From assembly GCA_025455065.1 (NCBI GenBank), contig JALONG010000007.1:93290-157289 (forward strand): DNA of 64,000 nucleotides, written 5' to 3'. Position numbers and translations under genes: made by a program. Below, piece by piece: positions 1-9,360 of the stretch (its first letter is position 1; the number at the start of each line of letters is the position of its first letter). Below the pieces are notes generated by a model. The model did not search any database. It saw only the letters and a list, made by a program, of their open reading frames with translations, and was not told the origin of the DNA. The stretch comes from Candidatus Kapaibacterium sp. GTDB taxonomy: Bacteria; Bacteroidota; Ignavibacteria; Kapaibacteriales; UBA4661.

Positions 1-82
1 GTTTGTATGTAGTGTTAAATTTTGCAATATATCAACCGAAAGGGAATAACTCAATTTGGTATTATTGTTGCAATTCCAACAA

Positions 83-140
83 AAAACAAAAACGGCTGTG
101 CAATAGATTCGATAGTATTATCAATCTCGCACAGCCGCTT
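83..140 (-). terminator. Rho-independent terminator after sdhB
   Basis: Arms CGGCTGTGC (93-101) and GCACAGCCG (129-137) pair perfectly. Read on the minus strand, the second arm runs into TTTTTGTTTTTT. It lies just downstream of the sdhB stop and closes the sdhAB transcript. Confidence 0.8.
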
Positions 141-162
141 CTTTACTGGTGTTTGATATGTT

Positions 163-936
163 TTACACCAACGCCTTAAAATACTCACGATTCAAAAGCG
201 CGATGTTTTCCATCTTAATTTCTTTCGGACAGACCGCCTCACACTCGCCGTGATTGGTGCAGTTTCCAAAACCTAGTTCATCCATTGCGCGAACCATGTT
301 GCTTACGCGGTCGCGGCGCTCTACCTGACCTTGCGGCAAGTTCGCTAAGTGCGATACCTTCGCACTCACAAACAGCATCGCTGACGCATTCGGGCAGGCA
401 GCCACACACGCACCACAGCCGATACACTGTGCTGCATCCATTGCCTTATCCGCAGACTCTTTCGGAATCGGAATCGCATTGCCGTCCGGTGCGCCGCCCG
501 TGCCGATAGACACATAGCCGCCGGATTCAATAATCCTCTCAAACGATGTTCTATCTACTGCCAAGTCCTTTATCACCGGAAATGCTTTTGCTCGCCAAGG
601 CTCAATCGTAATGGTCTCGCCATCCGAAAATGAGCGCATATGGGTTTGGCAAAGCGTTGTAGCCTCGTCGGGACCATGTGCATAGCCATTCACAACCGCG
701 CCACACATACCGCAAATTCCTTCGCGACAGTCATGGTCAAAGGCAACGGGGTCTTTGCCTTCTTTGATAAGCTGCTCATTGAGCATATCCAGCATTTCGA
801 GGAAACTCATGTCCGTCGAAACGCCTTTCAGTTTGTATTCTTCCATGCGCCCCTTGGTGTTGGCGTTTTTTTGTCGCCAAACTTGGAGCGTGAGATTCAG
901 CATTTTGCTGTGTCCATTTGCAATTACGCTTCCCAT
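163..936 (-). CDS. sdhB: Succinate dehydrogenase/fumarate reductase iron-sulfur subunit
   Basis: Electron-transfer subunit of complex II: it passes electrons between the flavoprotein SdhA and the membrane quinone site, on the cytoplasmic face of the inner membrane. The 257 residues carry the expected three clusters. The 2Fe-2S ligands are C70, C75, C78 and C96 (CREGICGMC). The ferredoxin-like domain has [12 protein letters not shown] (C171, C174, C177, C181) and [12 protein letters not shown] (C226, C232, C236). The start is well supported: AAAGGAG lies about 9 nt upstream and the ATG overlaps the sdhA stop in TAATG, so the two genes are translationally coupled. A strong terminator follows. 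The family and role are certain; whether it works as a dehydrogenase or a fumarate reductase in vivo cannot be decided from sequence. Confidence 0.97.
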   Translation of the reverse strand: MGSVIANGHSKMLNLTLQVWRQKNANTKGRMEEYKLKGVSTDMSFLEMLDMLNEQLIKEGKDPVAFDHDCREGICGMCGAVVNGYAHGPDEATTLCQTHMRSFSDGETITIEPWRAKAFPVIKDLAVDRTSFERIIESGGYVSIGTGGAPDGNAIPIPKESADKAMDAAQCIGCGACVAACPNASAMLFVSAKVSHLANLPQGQVERRDRVSNMVRAMDELGFGNCTNHGECEAVCPKEIKMENIALLNREYFKALV

Positions 937-2852
937 TATTTATAGCTCCTTTGGGTCAGTTTAACATTTTCAAAAACGAGTTGTTCCACGTGGCGTGTTT
1001 GCTCGCCGTTTTTCCCTGTCCATTCGTAGGCTGCAACGTGCGCGAAGTTTTCGTCATCACGCTTTGCTTCGCCTTCTTCGGTTTGATGCTCTTCGCGGAA
1101 GTGTCCGCCGCAGCTTTCCTCGCGGATGAGTGCATCTTTGGCAAACAATTCGCCGAACTCAAGGAAATCTGCTACTCGTCCGGCGCGTTCCAACTGTTGG
1201 TTAAATTCGCCTGCTTCGCCGGAAACTTTTACAGTATTCCAAAACTCATCGCGGAGCGCGGGGATAGCTTTCAAAGCCTTCTCCAAGCCCGCTTTGTTGC
1301 GTGCCATGCCGCACTCGTTCCACATGATTTTACCCAATTCTTTGTGGAATTGAAGCGGTGTTTTGTTGCCCTTCACGCTAAGGAGTTTGTTTACGCGCTC
1401 GTTTACGTCATTTTCGGCTGCGGCAAATTCCGGTGCATTGGCATCAACTGGGTCAAGTTTTGTGCCACCTAAGTAATTTCCAAGCGTGTAAGGAATCACA
1501 AAATACCCGTCTGCCAAACCCTGCATGAGTGCTGATGCACCCAAGCGGTTCGCGCCGTGGTCGGAGAAATTCGCTTCGCCCAAAACAAACAAGCCCGGAA
1601 TCGTGCTTTGGAGGTTGTAATCCACCCAAAGACCGCCCATGGTGTAATGCACGGCGGGATAAATCTGCATCGGGGTTTTGTATGGGTTTTCGGCAGTGAT
1701 TTTTGCGTACATATCGAAAAGATTACCGTAACGGTCGCGGATAACGTTTTCGCCAACACGCTTAATAGCATGACTGAAGTCCATATACACCGCTTGCCCT
1801 TCGCCCACGCCGCGCCCTTCGTCGCAGACTTCTTTTGCATTGCGCGAAGCGATGTCGCGGGGAACAAGATTTCCGAAGGCAGGATATTTGCGCTCCAAGA
1901 AATAATCGCGCTCTTCTTCAGGAATATCTTCCGGACGACGTTTGTCGCCAGCTTTCTTCGGAACCCAGACGCGCCCGTCATTGCGCAAACTTTCGCTCAT
2001 CAGCGTCAATTTGGATTGGTCTTCGCCGTGAACGGGAATACACGTCGGGTGAATTTGCGTGTAGCACGGGTTCGCCATGAACGCGCCTTTGCGGTGCGCG
2101 CGCCATGTTGCCGTTACGTTGCAGCCTTGCGCATTGGTCGAAAGGAAGAACACATTGCCGTAACCGCCTGTGCAAAGCAGCACTGCGTCTGCTGCATGAC
2201 GTTCTACCTTGCCTGTTGTGAGGTCGCGGGTGATGATTCCACGCGCTTTGCCGTTTACAACAACGAGGTCGAGCATTTCCGACCGGGTGTGCATTTCCAC
2301 ATTTTTGAGGTGAATTTGCCGCGCCAGCGCTGAATACGCGCCCAAAAGCAACTGCTGTCCGGTTTGCCCACGAGCGTAGAACGTGCGCGAAACCTGTGCG
2401 CCACCGAAAGAGCGATTATCCAAAAGTCCGCCGTATTCACGAGCAAAAGGAACGCCTTGCGCAACGCATTGGTCAATGATGTTCACGCTCACTTGCGCCA
2501 AACGATGTACGTTTGCTTCGCGGGCGCGATAATCGCCGCCTTTGATGGTATCGTAAAAAAGGCGATAAATACTGTCGCCGTCATTACGGTAATTCTTTGC
2601 AGCATTGATGCCACCTTGCGCCGCGATGCTGTGCGCACGGCGCGGAGAATCTTGAAAACAGAAGGCTTTGACCTTGTAGCCCATGTCGCCGAGCGTAGCA
2701 GCCGCCGAAGCACCTGCCAAGCCCGTTCCGACGACAATCACCGAAAATTTGCGGCGGTTGGCGGGATTCACCAGTTTGGATTCAAACTTATGTTTTTCCC
2801 ACTTCTCGCCAAGCGGTCCGCTTGGAACTTTGGAATCGAGAACTGTTGCCAT
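936..2852 (-). CDS. sdhA: Succinate dehydrogenase/fumarate reductase flavoprotein subunit
   Basis: Catalytic subunit of complex II, oxidising succinate to fumarate (or the reverse) on covalently bound FAD. The chosen start (MATVLDSK, 638 aa) gives the normal length for Bacteroidetes-type enzymes; the reading frame stays open for 87 codons further upstream, but that stretch is low-complexity leader. The Rossmann motif [14 protein letters not shown] is near residues 42-55. The FAD-attachment region [15 protein letters not shown] is near 72-86. The catalytic HPT motif (QIHPTCIP) and the C-terminal [18 protein letters not shown] motif are intact. The gene overlaps sdhB by one base. The cytochrome b subunit gene sdhC, usually immediately upstream in this group, is absent: upstream lies a mobile-element remnant. 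Confidence 0.96.
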   Translation of the reverse strand: MATVLDSKVPSGPLGEKWEKHKFESKLVNPANRRKFSVIVVGTGLAGASAAATLGDMGYKVKAFCFQDSPRRAHSIAAQGGINAAKNYRNDGDSIYRLFYDTIKGGDYRAREANVHRLAQVSVNIIDQCVAQGVPFAREYGGLLDNRSFGGAQVSRTFYARGQTGQQLLLGAYSALARQIHLKNVEMHTRSEMLDLVVVNGKARGIITRDLTTGKVERHAADAVLLCTGGYGNVFFLSTNAQGCNVTATWRAHRKGAFMANPCYTQIHPTCIPVHGEDQSKLTLMSESLRNDGRVWVPKKAGDKRRPEDIPEEERDYFLERKYPAFGNLVPRDIASRNAKEVCDEGRGVGEGQAVYMDFSHAIKRVGENVIRDRYGNLFDMYAKITAENPYKTPMQIYPAVHYTMGGLWVDYNLQSTIPGLFVLGEANFSDHGANRLGASALMQGLADGYFVIPYTLGNYLGGTKLDPVDANAPEFAAAENDVNERVNKLLSVKGNKTPLQFHKELGKIMWNECGMARNKAGLEKALKAIPALRDEFWNTVKVSGEAGEFNQQLERAGRVADFLEFGELFAKDALIREESCGGHFREEHQTEEGEAKRDDENFAHVAAYEWTGKNGEQTRHVEQLVFENVKLTQRSYK

Positions 2853-2856
2853 AAAC

Positions 2857-2888
2857 GAAGGAATTTGGAATGAAGAATTAGGAATTAG
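2857..2888 (-). repeat. Heptamer-like tandem repeat in sdhA leader
   Basis: Read on the minus strand, the 32 bases ending five bases before the sdhA ATG are imperfect 7-base units of the type CTAATTC, CTAATTC, TTCATTC, CAAATTC. No Shine-Dalgarno is seen between this repeat and the start. It belongs to the class of leader repeats described in the findings. Confidence 0.55.
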
Positions 2889-3098
2889 AACAATCGTATT
2901 TGTGAGGTTTGCAGCGCACCTGAGCATCGTAGCAATTTTTGTGCTGCGTAAAATACATTTTTCAGGTGTTTCGCACAAAAATTCTGCACACTTTCTACAC
3001 ACTTTTTGTGCTTCTTTCACGAATGACAACACGTTTTTTTTGAGCGAAGTTCCAGAGGGGAGAGAAAAAGCACGATAGGGCGAAAATTTTGCCCTGCA

Positions 3099-3143
3099 TT
3101 GCACAAAAAACAAAGCCGCTTTAGTTAAGTGGTGAAGCGGCTT
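3099..3143 (-). terminator. Rho-independent terminator (minus strand)
   Basis: Arms AAGCCGCTT (3113-3121) and AAGCGGCTT (3135-3143) pair perfectly. On the minus strand the hairpin is followed by TTTGTTTTTTG. It sits 11 bp past the stop of the small ORF at 3154-3345, so transcription does reach here from the right and is stopped before the sdhA leader. Confidence 0.75.
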
Positions 3144-3153
3144 GTAGTCTATT

Positions 3154-3345
3154 CTATGATTTTTTTGTTCGTAAAAAATCTCGTAAACTTATATCGTTTA
3201 ATGCTGTGTTGAACATAAACATATCGTTCATTGTAGCACTTTTCCAAGGCTCAAATTTACGTGAAAGTTCCGATAGATCTGAAGCAGTTTTGTTACCTAG
3301 CTGTAACTTTACACTGAAAGTTAAATAAATCAATAGTCTGGACAT
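3154..3345 (-). CDS. Small ORF of unknown function, probably a gene remnant
   Basis: A 63-residue frame with no recognisable family. Its first codons ([12 protein letters not shown]) lie inside the left terminal inverted repeat of the candidate MITE at 3310-3815. The N terminus is therefore element-derived and only about the last 50 residues are host sequence. A good terminator follows the stop at once, suggesting this was the 3' end of a real transcription unit. The likeliest reading is the 3' remnant of a gene interrupted by the element; no matching 5' part was found on the other side. It may not be translated. Confidence 0.25.
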   Translation of the reverse strand: MSRLLIYLTFSVKLQLGNKTASDLSELSRKFEPWKSATMNDMFMFNTALNDISLRDFLRTKKS

Positions 3346-3815
3346 TTTGGCTACGATTCTCTAAAAATTTTGCTGGAATCCGCATAAAACCTAGATTTCG
3401 AGTAAAAAACAGCGCGGCTTGAAACCTTTCAGGATAATTACTCCAAAAAGCCAATCGTATAATCCGCGACGTTCCGCCGCACTGAGGCTTGGCAGATTCT
3501 TCGCCAGTTCTGCCTGTATTTCTTCAGGACGCTTGTTGGGCTTGACATTCATGGTATCTTCATTGATGAGAACGAAGTTCGTTGTTATTCTTTATTCGCG
3601 GTCAATGCCCAACATTTATTTTATTTGCACTACGCACATCCGCATTGCCCATCTGGAAACCAAGTATTGACAGGGCTTTCAGCAATACCTACCCTTGTTA
3701 GCTCCCAAAGAGGGCTTCAGAAGCAGTTGATTTTCTTTGTTTTAGCTCTTTCTCTTTTTGGGAGAAGGCGGAGGATGAGGGGCAAGACGCGTAATTTTAT
3801 CTAACTTTCAGTGTA
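3310..3815. mobile_element. Candidate MITE (506 bp, about 20-bp terminal inverted repeats)
   Basis: The left end, TACACTGAAAGTTAAATAAA (3310-3329), is matched by the reverse complement of 3796-3815, TACACTGAAAGTTAGATAAA: 19 of 20 positions agree. Both ends begin with TA, as expected of Tc1/mariner-IS630-type elements that insert at TA and duplicate it. The interior encodes no transposase; it holds only a 53-codon minus-strand frame at 3391-3552. This explains most of the roughly 740-bp gene-poor gap between sdhA and the flippase gene. Family assignment is inference from the TA ends. Confidence 0.6.
3391..3552 (-). CDS. 53-residue ORF inside the candidate MITE
   Basis: Starts MNVKPNKRPEEIQAEL and ends CFLLEI. 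It has a charged N-terminal half and a more hydrophobic C-terminal half (GLYDWLFGVIILKG). No family recognised. The amino-acid composition looks protein-like rather than random, so it may be a passenger gene or the fragment of one, but no Shine-Dalgarno is evident. Confidence 0.25.
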   Translation of the reverse strand: MNVKPNKRPEEIQAELAKNLPSLSAAERRGLYDWLFGVIILKGFKPRCFLLEI

Positions 3816-3851
3816 TAATGAGGCACTATACAGGCTTGAATGTACATGGAT

Positions 3852-5360
3852 TTATGAGCGCTGTTCGGAACGAAAAACCTGTAAAACCCTTATCATATCT
3901 GCTCGCGTAAGCAAGCCGACAAACAGCGCACATCCTAGAAAAGCAGCAATCACGCACAAGCCCAGTCCCAAAGCGGTAAACGGCGACGACCAAAGCAGCA
4001 CACTCCCAACAAATCTGCGAACAAGAATATGCAGCGCAATCATCGTCGCCGCAAAAAGAGCGGAGCGCCACAGCAGGCGGAGAAGTGTTCCGTCCTCCAC
4101 AAAACGTTGCAATACCCACAAACCAAAAAACGAAGCCGCCGAAGCAGCGATAATGCGCGTGACAAGTGAACCAAGAATGCCTGAAGATGGCGTAAAAACA
4201 AGGTTTCCGACAACCGCACCAATAGCAAGCGTCAGCATCATCGGCAGAACTTGGCGCTGCAAACCAAGTGCTGTCAAAATTGCCAGCAAATATGCAACAA
4301 CCATGCCCGGAACTAATGTCCAAACGCCGACCGAGAAGGCAGACGAATATGCTAAATATTGCTCTCCGGCTGTGATGAGCAGGATTTCTTGTGAGCATAT
4401 TCCCACCGCAAGCGCCGATGCTATTGAAGCCAAAATCGTCCACCGCAAGCCCGAAAGAACGTAGTCTTTGCACTGCTCAGGATTCGTGAGGCGAAGCCGC
4501 GTTACAGGCGGTGCAATCACACCCGAAATAATCATCAACAGGCTCACAAGCGGCGTAACAACACGCATGATTGCCCCAAATGCTCCTAATGCTTCTCGCC
4601 CGAAAAATGTGTTGAGAGCAATCGTATCGCTTTTATCCTGAATTTGCATCATGCCGATACTCACCAGAATTGGCGCGGTCTCGCGGAGTATTGTTCGGGC
4701 GAGTTGCGTGTCTATCTTGCTCCACGAAAGCCGCCATTGCTTGCCTGCAAGAATCATTATTATCATGCCCGGAAGCGCCGTCAGCACAAACAACAGCATC
4801 ACAAGCGGCAAGGTAAGAGCGTTGCGGAGAATGAAGGTTGCGATACCCAAAAGAACAATATCACTCAAACCCGCTAATGCCGGCAAAAGCTGGTCATTCA
4901 CAGCGCGGCGGCGTGTTTCCAAGACCATGCGCAACAGCGCAGAGCGGGCTGCAATGCCGGAATAGAGCGCGTAGAGAGCAACCGAAAAAAGAATCTCAGG
5001 TTCAGTCAAAGCCACAAAGCCGCATAATATCAGGGATGTAAGCAACCACAGCCCAAAGCGTAACCAAAAGAACGTTGTAATGATGCGGTCTTGCGCTTCG
5101 GAGTCTTCGTGATGCTCCACATACATTCGTATCACGATAGAGTTCATGCCCATTTCCGCAAGAATGAGAAGTGCTAACCCTGCAATTTGCTGAATCCAAA
5201 AGAACGTGCCGTTTTCAGCTTGAGAAAATTGGTGCTGAATTGTGCTAAAAACCAAGACTTGCAGCACCATTCCGACAATTTGGCTTCCCATCAAAATTAT
5301 TCCCGCTCCGGCAAGGTGGCGTGCGCTGTGAAGCGGTGTTTGCGGTGATGAAACGTTCAC
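3852..5360 (-). CDS. Polysaccharide/oligosaccharide flippase (Wzx/MurJ-like, MOP superfamily)
   Basis: A 502-residue, almost entirely hydrophobic protein with about 12-14 predicted membrane segments and short charged loops, the pattern of Wzx-type flippases that turn lipid-linked sugars across the inner membrane. The start is GTG (MNVSSPQTP in the mature reading); a short polar N terminus precedes the first membrane span (AGIILMGSQIVGMVLQV). Last gene of an apparent operon with the GT39-like and GT2 glycosyltransferases upstream (gaps of 85 and 57 bp), which supports a glycan-export role. The substrate is not predictable. A general MATE-type transporter is less likely given these neighbours. 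Confidence 0.8.
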   Translation of the reverse strand: MNVSSPQTPLHSARHLAGAGIILMGSQIVGMVLQVLVFSTIQHQFSQAENGTFFWIQQIAGLALLILAEMGMNSIVIRMYVEHHEDSEAQDRIITTFFWLRFGLWLLTSLILCGFVALTEPEILFSVALYALYSGIAARSALLRMVLETRRRAVNDQLLPALAGLSDIVLLGIATFILRNALTLPLVMLLFVLTALPGMIIMILAGKQWRLSWSKIDTQLARTILRETAPILVSIGMMQIQDKSDTIALNTFFGREALGAFGAIMRVVTPLVSLLMIISGVIAPPVTRLRLTNPEQCKDYVLSGLRWTILASIASALAVGICSQEILLITAGEQYLAYSSAFSVGVWTLVPGMVVAYLLAILTALGLQRQVLPMMLTLAIGAVVGNLVFTPSSGILGSLVTRIIAASAASFFGLWVLQRFVEDGTLLRLLWRSALFAATMIALHILVRRFVGSVLLWSSPFTALGLGLCVIAAFLGCALFVGLLTRADMIRVLQVFRSEQRS

Positions 5361-5445
5361 GGTGGAATTTCAAAAAGACGAGAAATAGTGCGACTTGGGG
5401 CGGGAATAGAATAATGGAATATTTGTGCAGAAAAGTCAGCAAGAA

Positions 5446-7161
5446 TCACTCTTTGCGGTAATACCGAACTGTGTAAATATATGGCTGCGGCACGGCATCT
5501 TCTTTGAAGCCGCCAATGGGAAGTTTGAGCATTTGTGCTTTGAACCAAACATCAACCGCCGACTGGCGCTGCAACTGCTGTTCAGCTTTCAGCGCATAGC
5601 CTGATTCGGTGAGTGCTTGGGCAAGATTATCGGCGTTGATATGGAGGCGATTGCGCTGCACGATGACAAATTCCGGCGTAGAATGAGCAACCATGCGCTT
5701 GCACGAATCCACATCCACTACGCCCGTCATATCGGTTTCACGCCAAAAAATACCCGTCGAACCCGGCAAGTACCTGTCCACCGCCGTTGCAGAGCCTTTT
5801 GTCGTCGAGCCGACACTTTCCATACCGTAGCGGTAGCCAAAAGGATGTGTAATCGTTGTCCGAGAAATGTCCTTCGCTTCAGCCCGCACAAAATCTCGTA
5901 ACTCGCGCAAGGGCGGTGTTTGCTGCGTTGCGACGATATTCACATTCCACGTCGCAATCGCATACACGTTGCAGACAAGAATAATTCCCAAAAGCGCCCA
6001 ACAAAGACCTTTTCGCGGAACGAGCGTTAATGCCGCTCCGAAAACAATCCACCACAATGGCGCAAGAAAACCCACGCGCTGCACCGACGGAATAAGATAA
6101 AACTGCAAGGGCGGATACATTCTAATCACCACAAGCGACATCAGCACAAGCGGCAAGGCAAGAAAAAATAGGCTTGTGCGATTCCGTGCTACAAGCGGAC
6201 TACGAGCGCCAACAATGAGTAAATACAGCGCCACAAGTGCTATCGGAACAACCACCCACACCGTCCAAGGTGCAACAGCAAAACCATTCAGAATACCAAC
6301 CAGCGTAGCACCGAAAAACAGCACTCCTGCAAGGGGTTTACTGATGTTCGTGGCTGCAAGCGGGCTTGTGCCGAGGTTCATCTGCGAGTACGTCGTCAAA
6401 ACAGTAATGATAATCGGTACAAGCAAAAGCAAAATACCCAGTTGGGAAGCGCCCCACACAAGGATTTGCGCCATTGAACGCCGACGCAACGTCGAAAGAT
6501 AATGCAAACCCGCACAAACGGCAAAAACTGCCGCCGAAAGGTAATGAAAATAAAACGAAATCCCCGTCAGAACGGCATACAGCAGCAAATAGCGCATATT
6601 TCCTTGCTTCGCATTGCCTTCCTTTGTCTCTTCGTCATGGCTTTGAAACCAGAGCAAATAGTAGTACAACGCTGCCAGCCCCAGCAGAATCACCATTGCT
6701 TGATAACGCGCAAAGTTTGCCGCCATCCAGATAACAGGCGTAGTTGCTGCTACGGCAAAGATTGTTAAGCGTTGGAGAGAATCCTGCTCAAAAGTTGATG
6801 CCTCGCCGGATAAGATTTGATGCTGTTTTGAGGGCTTTCCATATAACGCGCTCAATTTCCACAAAAACCACAATGCACCCCAAATGCAGACCAGCGAAAG
6901 CAAACGTAAGGATTCATCGCCATACCCAAAGACGCTCCCCCAATAATGCTGCACAATGGCGCATCCGGCAGGATTATTCTCGTAGGGCGAGAAATACAGC
7001 CGCAATATCGTGTCCAGCGATTGTTCCGCAGCCCAATACATCGAAAATTCATCCGCAGCAACCGAGCGTTGCCCAAGCGTCAGAATCGTGAACAGCGAAA
7101 GAAGCGCCACCAATGCAAGCGCAAGGCGGTTTGCATGGCGAAGAACAAATGTTTGCAGCAT
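5446..7161 (-). CDS. GT39/ArnT-like membrane glycosyltransferase
   Basis: A 571-residue polytopic protein. After a first membrane span, the loop AADEFSMYWAAEQ carries the acidic pair typical of the first periplasmic loop of the GT-C fold (PMT/ArnT family), which uses polyprenyl-phosphate sugars as donors. About ten further hydrophobic segments follow to near residue 430, then a soluble C-terminal domain of about 140 residues that would be periplasmic. It lies between a GT2 enzyme that could make the lipid-linked sugar and a flippase. The substrate is unknown, and protein versus lipid glycosylation cannot be told apart. Confidence 0.75.
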   Translation of the reverse strand: MLQTFVLRHANRLALALVALLSLFTILTLGQRSVAADEFSMYWAAEQSLDTILRLYFSPYENNPAGCAIVQHYWGSVFGYGDESLRLLSLVCIWGALWFLWKLSALYGKPSKQHQILSGEASTFEQDSLQRLTIFAVAATTPVIWMAANFARYQAMVILLGLAALYYYLLWFQSHDEETKEGNAKQGNMRYLLLYAVLTGISFYFHYLSAAVFAVCAGLHYLSTLRRRSMAQILVWGASQLGILLLLVPIIITVLTTYSQMNLGTSPLAATNISKPLAGVLFFGATLVGILNGFAVAPWTVWVVVPIALVALYLLIVGARSPLVARNRTSLFFLALPLVLMSLVVIRMYPPLQFYLIPSVQRVGFLAPLWWIVFGAALTLVPRKGLCWALLGIILVCNVYAIATWNVNIVATQQTPPLRELRDFVRAEAKDISRTTITHPFGYRYGMESVGSTTKGSATAVDRYLPGSTGIFWRETDMTGVVDVDSCKRMVAHSTPEFVIVQRNRLHINADNLAQALTESGYALKAEQQLQRQSAVDVWFKAQMLKLPIGGFKEDAVPQPYIYTVRYYRKE

Positions 7162-7218
7162 AGTGTGAGGATGTTCGCGTTTGTGGGTTGTAAAGGTACG
7201 GAGGCGTGGGGCTGAGGA

Positions 7219-7983
7219 TTATTTTCTCAAGCCCAAAATGAGGTACAACAACGGACGCAAAATCCGCCACCAATCAATAAACGGTCGAATGTGCGAGTAT
7301 TTACGTCCTTGCGTATTGAGGAGTGTTTTTTTATCGCTGGGATAGGTTTTGGATGTTGCGACTTCAACAAAGCGCCATTGCTTGGATTTGAGAACTTTGT
7401 AATGGAGATACGTCTCAAGTTCGTAAGTATCAAGCCAATCTTGGCGAATGTTGATTGCGGGGTCATCAAAAATTTCCACTTTGTATGCCCGAAAACCGTC
7501 CAGCGCATCGGTACACCATTTTCCCGTCAGCACAGAAAACATCAGCGCATGAACTTTCACCATCACCAAGCGAAAAAGCGGTGTATGCGCCCGCCGGCGC
7601 TCTTCCGCCATGCCCTGCAAATACCGCGAACCTTGCACGTAATCTGCCTTACCGCTTACAATCGGGTCAAGCAAAATGGGTAATTCCTGCGGGTGATTTT
7701 TGTTGTTACCGGGAATAATGGCAACCGCCTTAAAACCGTTATTTCGTGCGTATTCGATGCAATTTTTGATAGCTTTTCCCACGCCCCTGTTGGGATTGGT
7801 GTGAATGACGGGATAGGAATACTTCGCCAAGCAAGCATCTGAGCCGTCAGTCGAGCCGTCCACATGAACAACGACCGAATACGGCGGGTTTTCAGGAAAT
7901 TTTTGGAGTGTCAGTTCGAGGTCTTCCCCGTTGTTATACGTTACCAAGCCTACAAGACAATCCTTATACGTGATAGCATCCAT
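7219..7983 (-). CDS. Family 2 glycosyltransferase with non-canonical metal site
   Basis: A 254-residue GT-A enzyme resembling dolichyl/polyprenyl-phosphate sugar synthases. The N-terminal nucleotide-binding strand LVGLVTYNNGEDLELTL is clear. The usual DDGSTDGT appears as VDGSTDGSD (residues 41-49). The position that normally holds the DXD-containing MDADLQHPP-type motif reads PGNNKNHPQELP (residues 91-102), with no aspartate. The acceptor-side motif DALDGFRAY is present. A single hydrophobic stretch (LRPLLYLILGL) lies at the very C terminus. First gene of the GT2-GT39-flippase operon. Family is confident; donor and acceptor are unknown. Confidence 0.85.
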   Translation of the reverse strand: MDAITYKDCLVGLVTYNNGEDLELTLQKFPENPPYSVVVHVDGSTDGSDACLAKYSYPVIHTNPNRGVGKAIKNCIEYARNNGFKAVAIIPGNNKNHPQELPILLDPIVSGKADYVQGSRYLQGMAEERRRAHTPLFRLVMVKVHALMFSVLTGKWCTDALDGFRAYKVEIFDDPAINIRQDWLDTYELETYLHYKVLKSKQWRFVEVATSKTYPSDKKTLLNTQGRKYSHIRPFIDWWRILRPLLYLILGLRK

Positions 7984-8003
7984 GCGGTTTGTGTTTGGTG
8001 GAC

Positions 8004-8031
8004 AGAAAATTCAACGCAGAAAATTCAGCGC
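8004..8031 (-). repeat. 14-bp tandem repeat in the GT2 leader
   Basis: Two adjacent 14-base copies, AGAAAATTCAACGC (8004-8017) and AGAAAATTCAGCGC (8018-8031), differ at one base. They lie 20 bp upstream of the GT2 start on the minus strand. Member of the leader-repeat class. Confidence 0.7.
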
Positions 8032-8175
8032 ACAAACTTACGGAATTTTTTTGACACGGGGAGGCAGTTTACGTGAGGGCAAAAGGAAAAGGGATAATGG
8101 CAGAAGGAAAAAGAAAAAGGCAATACACTGTATGCAAGGTTTGATGGGCTTTTAAGAAGATGAAAAGAATCGCAC

Positions 8176-9327
8176 TTATACTTTTTCTGACTGCGACGAA
8201 ATATTCAGCAGCACACCCAATGCCGCAGCAGAAAAAAGAATCGCCGTGCCGCCGAAACTAATGAAGGGAAGCGGTAAGCCTGTTGTGGGCAAAAGCCCCG
8301 TCGTTACGCCCATGTTAATCACGGCATACAGCGCAAATGTCGTTGTAATGCCGCCCGCAAGGAAACGCCCGAAATCATCCGGCGCTCGGCGGGCAGTGAT
8401 AAACCCGCGCCAAAGAATAAGCGAGAACGCAATAATAATCGCTACAACCCCGATAAAACCGTATTCTTCGCCGATAATGGAAAAAATAAAATCGCCGTAG
8501 GATTCCGGTAAAAACCAATCGCGTTGGCGGCTTTGTCCCGGTCCCATACCCAAAATGCCGCCGTTGCCGAAAGCGAGAATTGCCTGTTGAAGTTGGTAAT
8601 TGACGTTGCGAATATTTTCCGCATCGAACATCGTGCTGAATTGCTGGGTAAAATCGGTTATACGCTGCATCCTGTAATCCGCCGAAATCCCATAGACCCA
8701 GCCTCCCGCCAAGCCTACAATAAAGAGCGCGGAAATATGCAGCACATTCGCATTACCGATAAAAAGCATCAGAACGCCTATTCCAAAAATTACCCCTGCG
8801 GTTGAAAAATTGGGCTGCCGCGCAATCAGCACTGCGACAATACCAATCCAAAAAAGCATGGGTAAAAAAGCGCGTTTCAGGTCCTTGATGTAGGTCTGCT
8901 TTTCAGCAAGCAACCTCGCCAGATGCAGCACCAATGCGAACTTTGCTAATTCCGACGGCTGAAAACTGAGCGGACCGTACCCAAGCCAGCGCTTTGCACC
9001 TTTAATGGTCGTTCCGGCTACAAGAACAAAGAGCAAACAGCCAATAGAAAAATAGAGAATGGATTTGGAATGACGCTTGAGAAGGTGATAATCAATGCGG
9101 GAGCAGATAATGACAACGACTAGACTGGCAGCCACGCGGAGTGTATGCCCCAAAAACATTTTTTCCGGTGAACCATATTTCACATCCGCAAAATACGCAC
9201 TGGCGCTATACACAAACGCAATACTGAAGAGCATCAATGCGACCGATACCAAAAAGAGCATCCAGTCTATGTGGGAGCGTGTCAGTGTTTGCTGACGAAG
9301 TTGGGCGACAAATGCCGGAGTATTCAT
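8176..9327 (-). CDS. ftsW: Septal lipid II polymerase/flippase FtsW (SEDS family)
   Basis: A SEDS-family glycosyltransferase that polymerises lipid II at the division septum with its partner penicillin-binding protein. The 383 residues form about ten membrane segments. Family landmarks are present: YSASAYFA after the first span, the AKRWLGYGPLSFQPSELAK motif near residues 110-130, the large extracytoplasmic loop with RITDFTQQF, and the C-terminal NMGVTTGLLPTTGLPLPFIS motif. It follows murD by 33 bp, which favours FtsW over RodA. In the usual dcw order murG would come next, but here it is about 48 kb away. Confidence 0.92.
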   Translation of the reverse strand: MNTPAFVAQLRQQTLTRSHIDWMLFLVSVALMLFSIAFVYSASAYFADVKYGSPEKMFLGHTLRVAASLVVVIICSRIDYHLLKRHSKSILYFSIGCLLFVLVAGTTIKGAKRWLGYGPLSFQPSELAKFALVLHLARLLAEKQTYIKDLKRAFLPMLFWIGIVAVLIARQPNFSTAGVIFGIGVLMLFIGNANVLHISALFIVGLAGGWVYGISADYRMQRITDFTQQFSTMFDAENIRNVNYQLQQAILAFGNGGILGMGPGQSRQRDWFLPESYGDFIFSIIGEEYGFIGVVAIIIAFSLILWRGFITARRAPDDFGRFLAGGITTTFALYAVINMGVTTGLLPTTGLPLPFISFGGTAILFSAAALGVLLNISSQSEKV

Positions 9328-9360
9328 GGTGCAATTCCAATTAGGCTGAAGAATTGAGAT

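Noticed and set aside
1557..2333. 258-codon plus-strand frame
   Set aside because: Lies wholly antisense to sdhA, whose motifs are unmistakable. No ribosome-binding site; a shadow caused by codon bias.
936..3113. Longer SdhA with 87 extra N-terminal residues
   Set aside because: The extra part is leader sequence with heptamer-like repeats and does not match the family length.
3419..3670. 83-codon plus-strand frame
   Set aside because: Lies in the candidate MITE and overlaps a more protein-like minus-strand frame; no ribosome-binding site.
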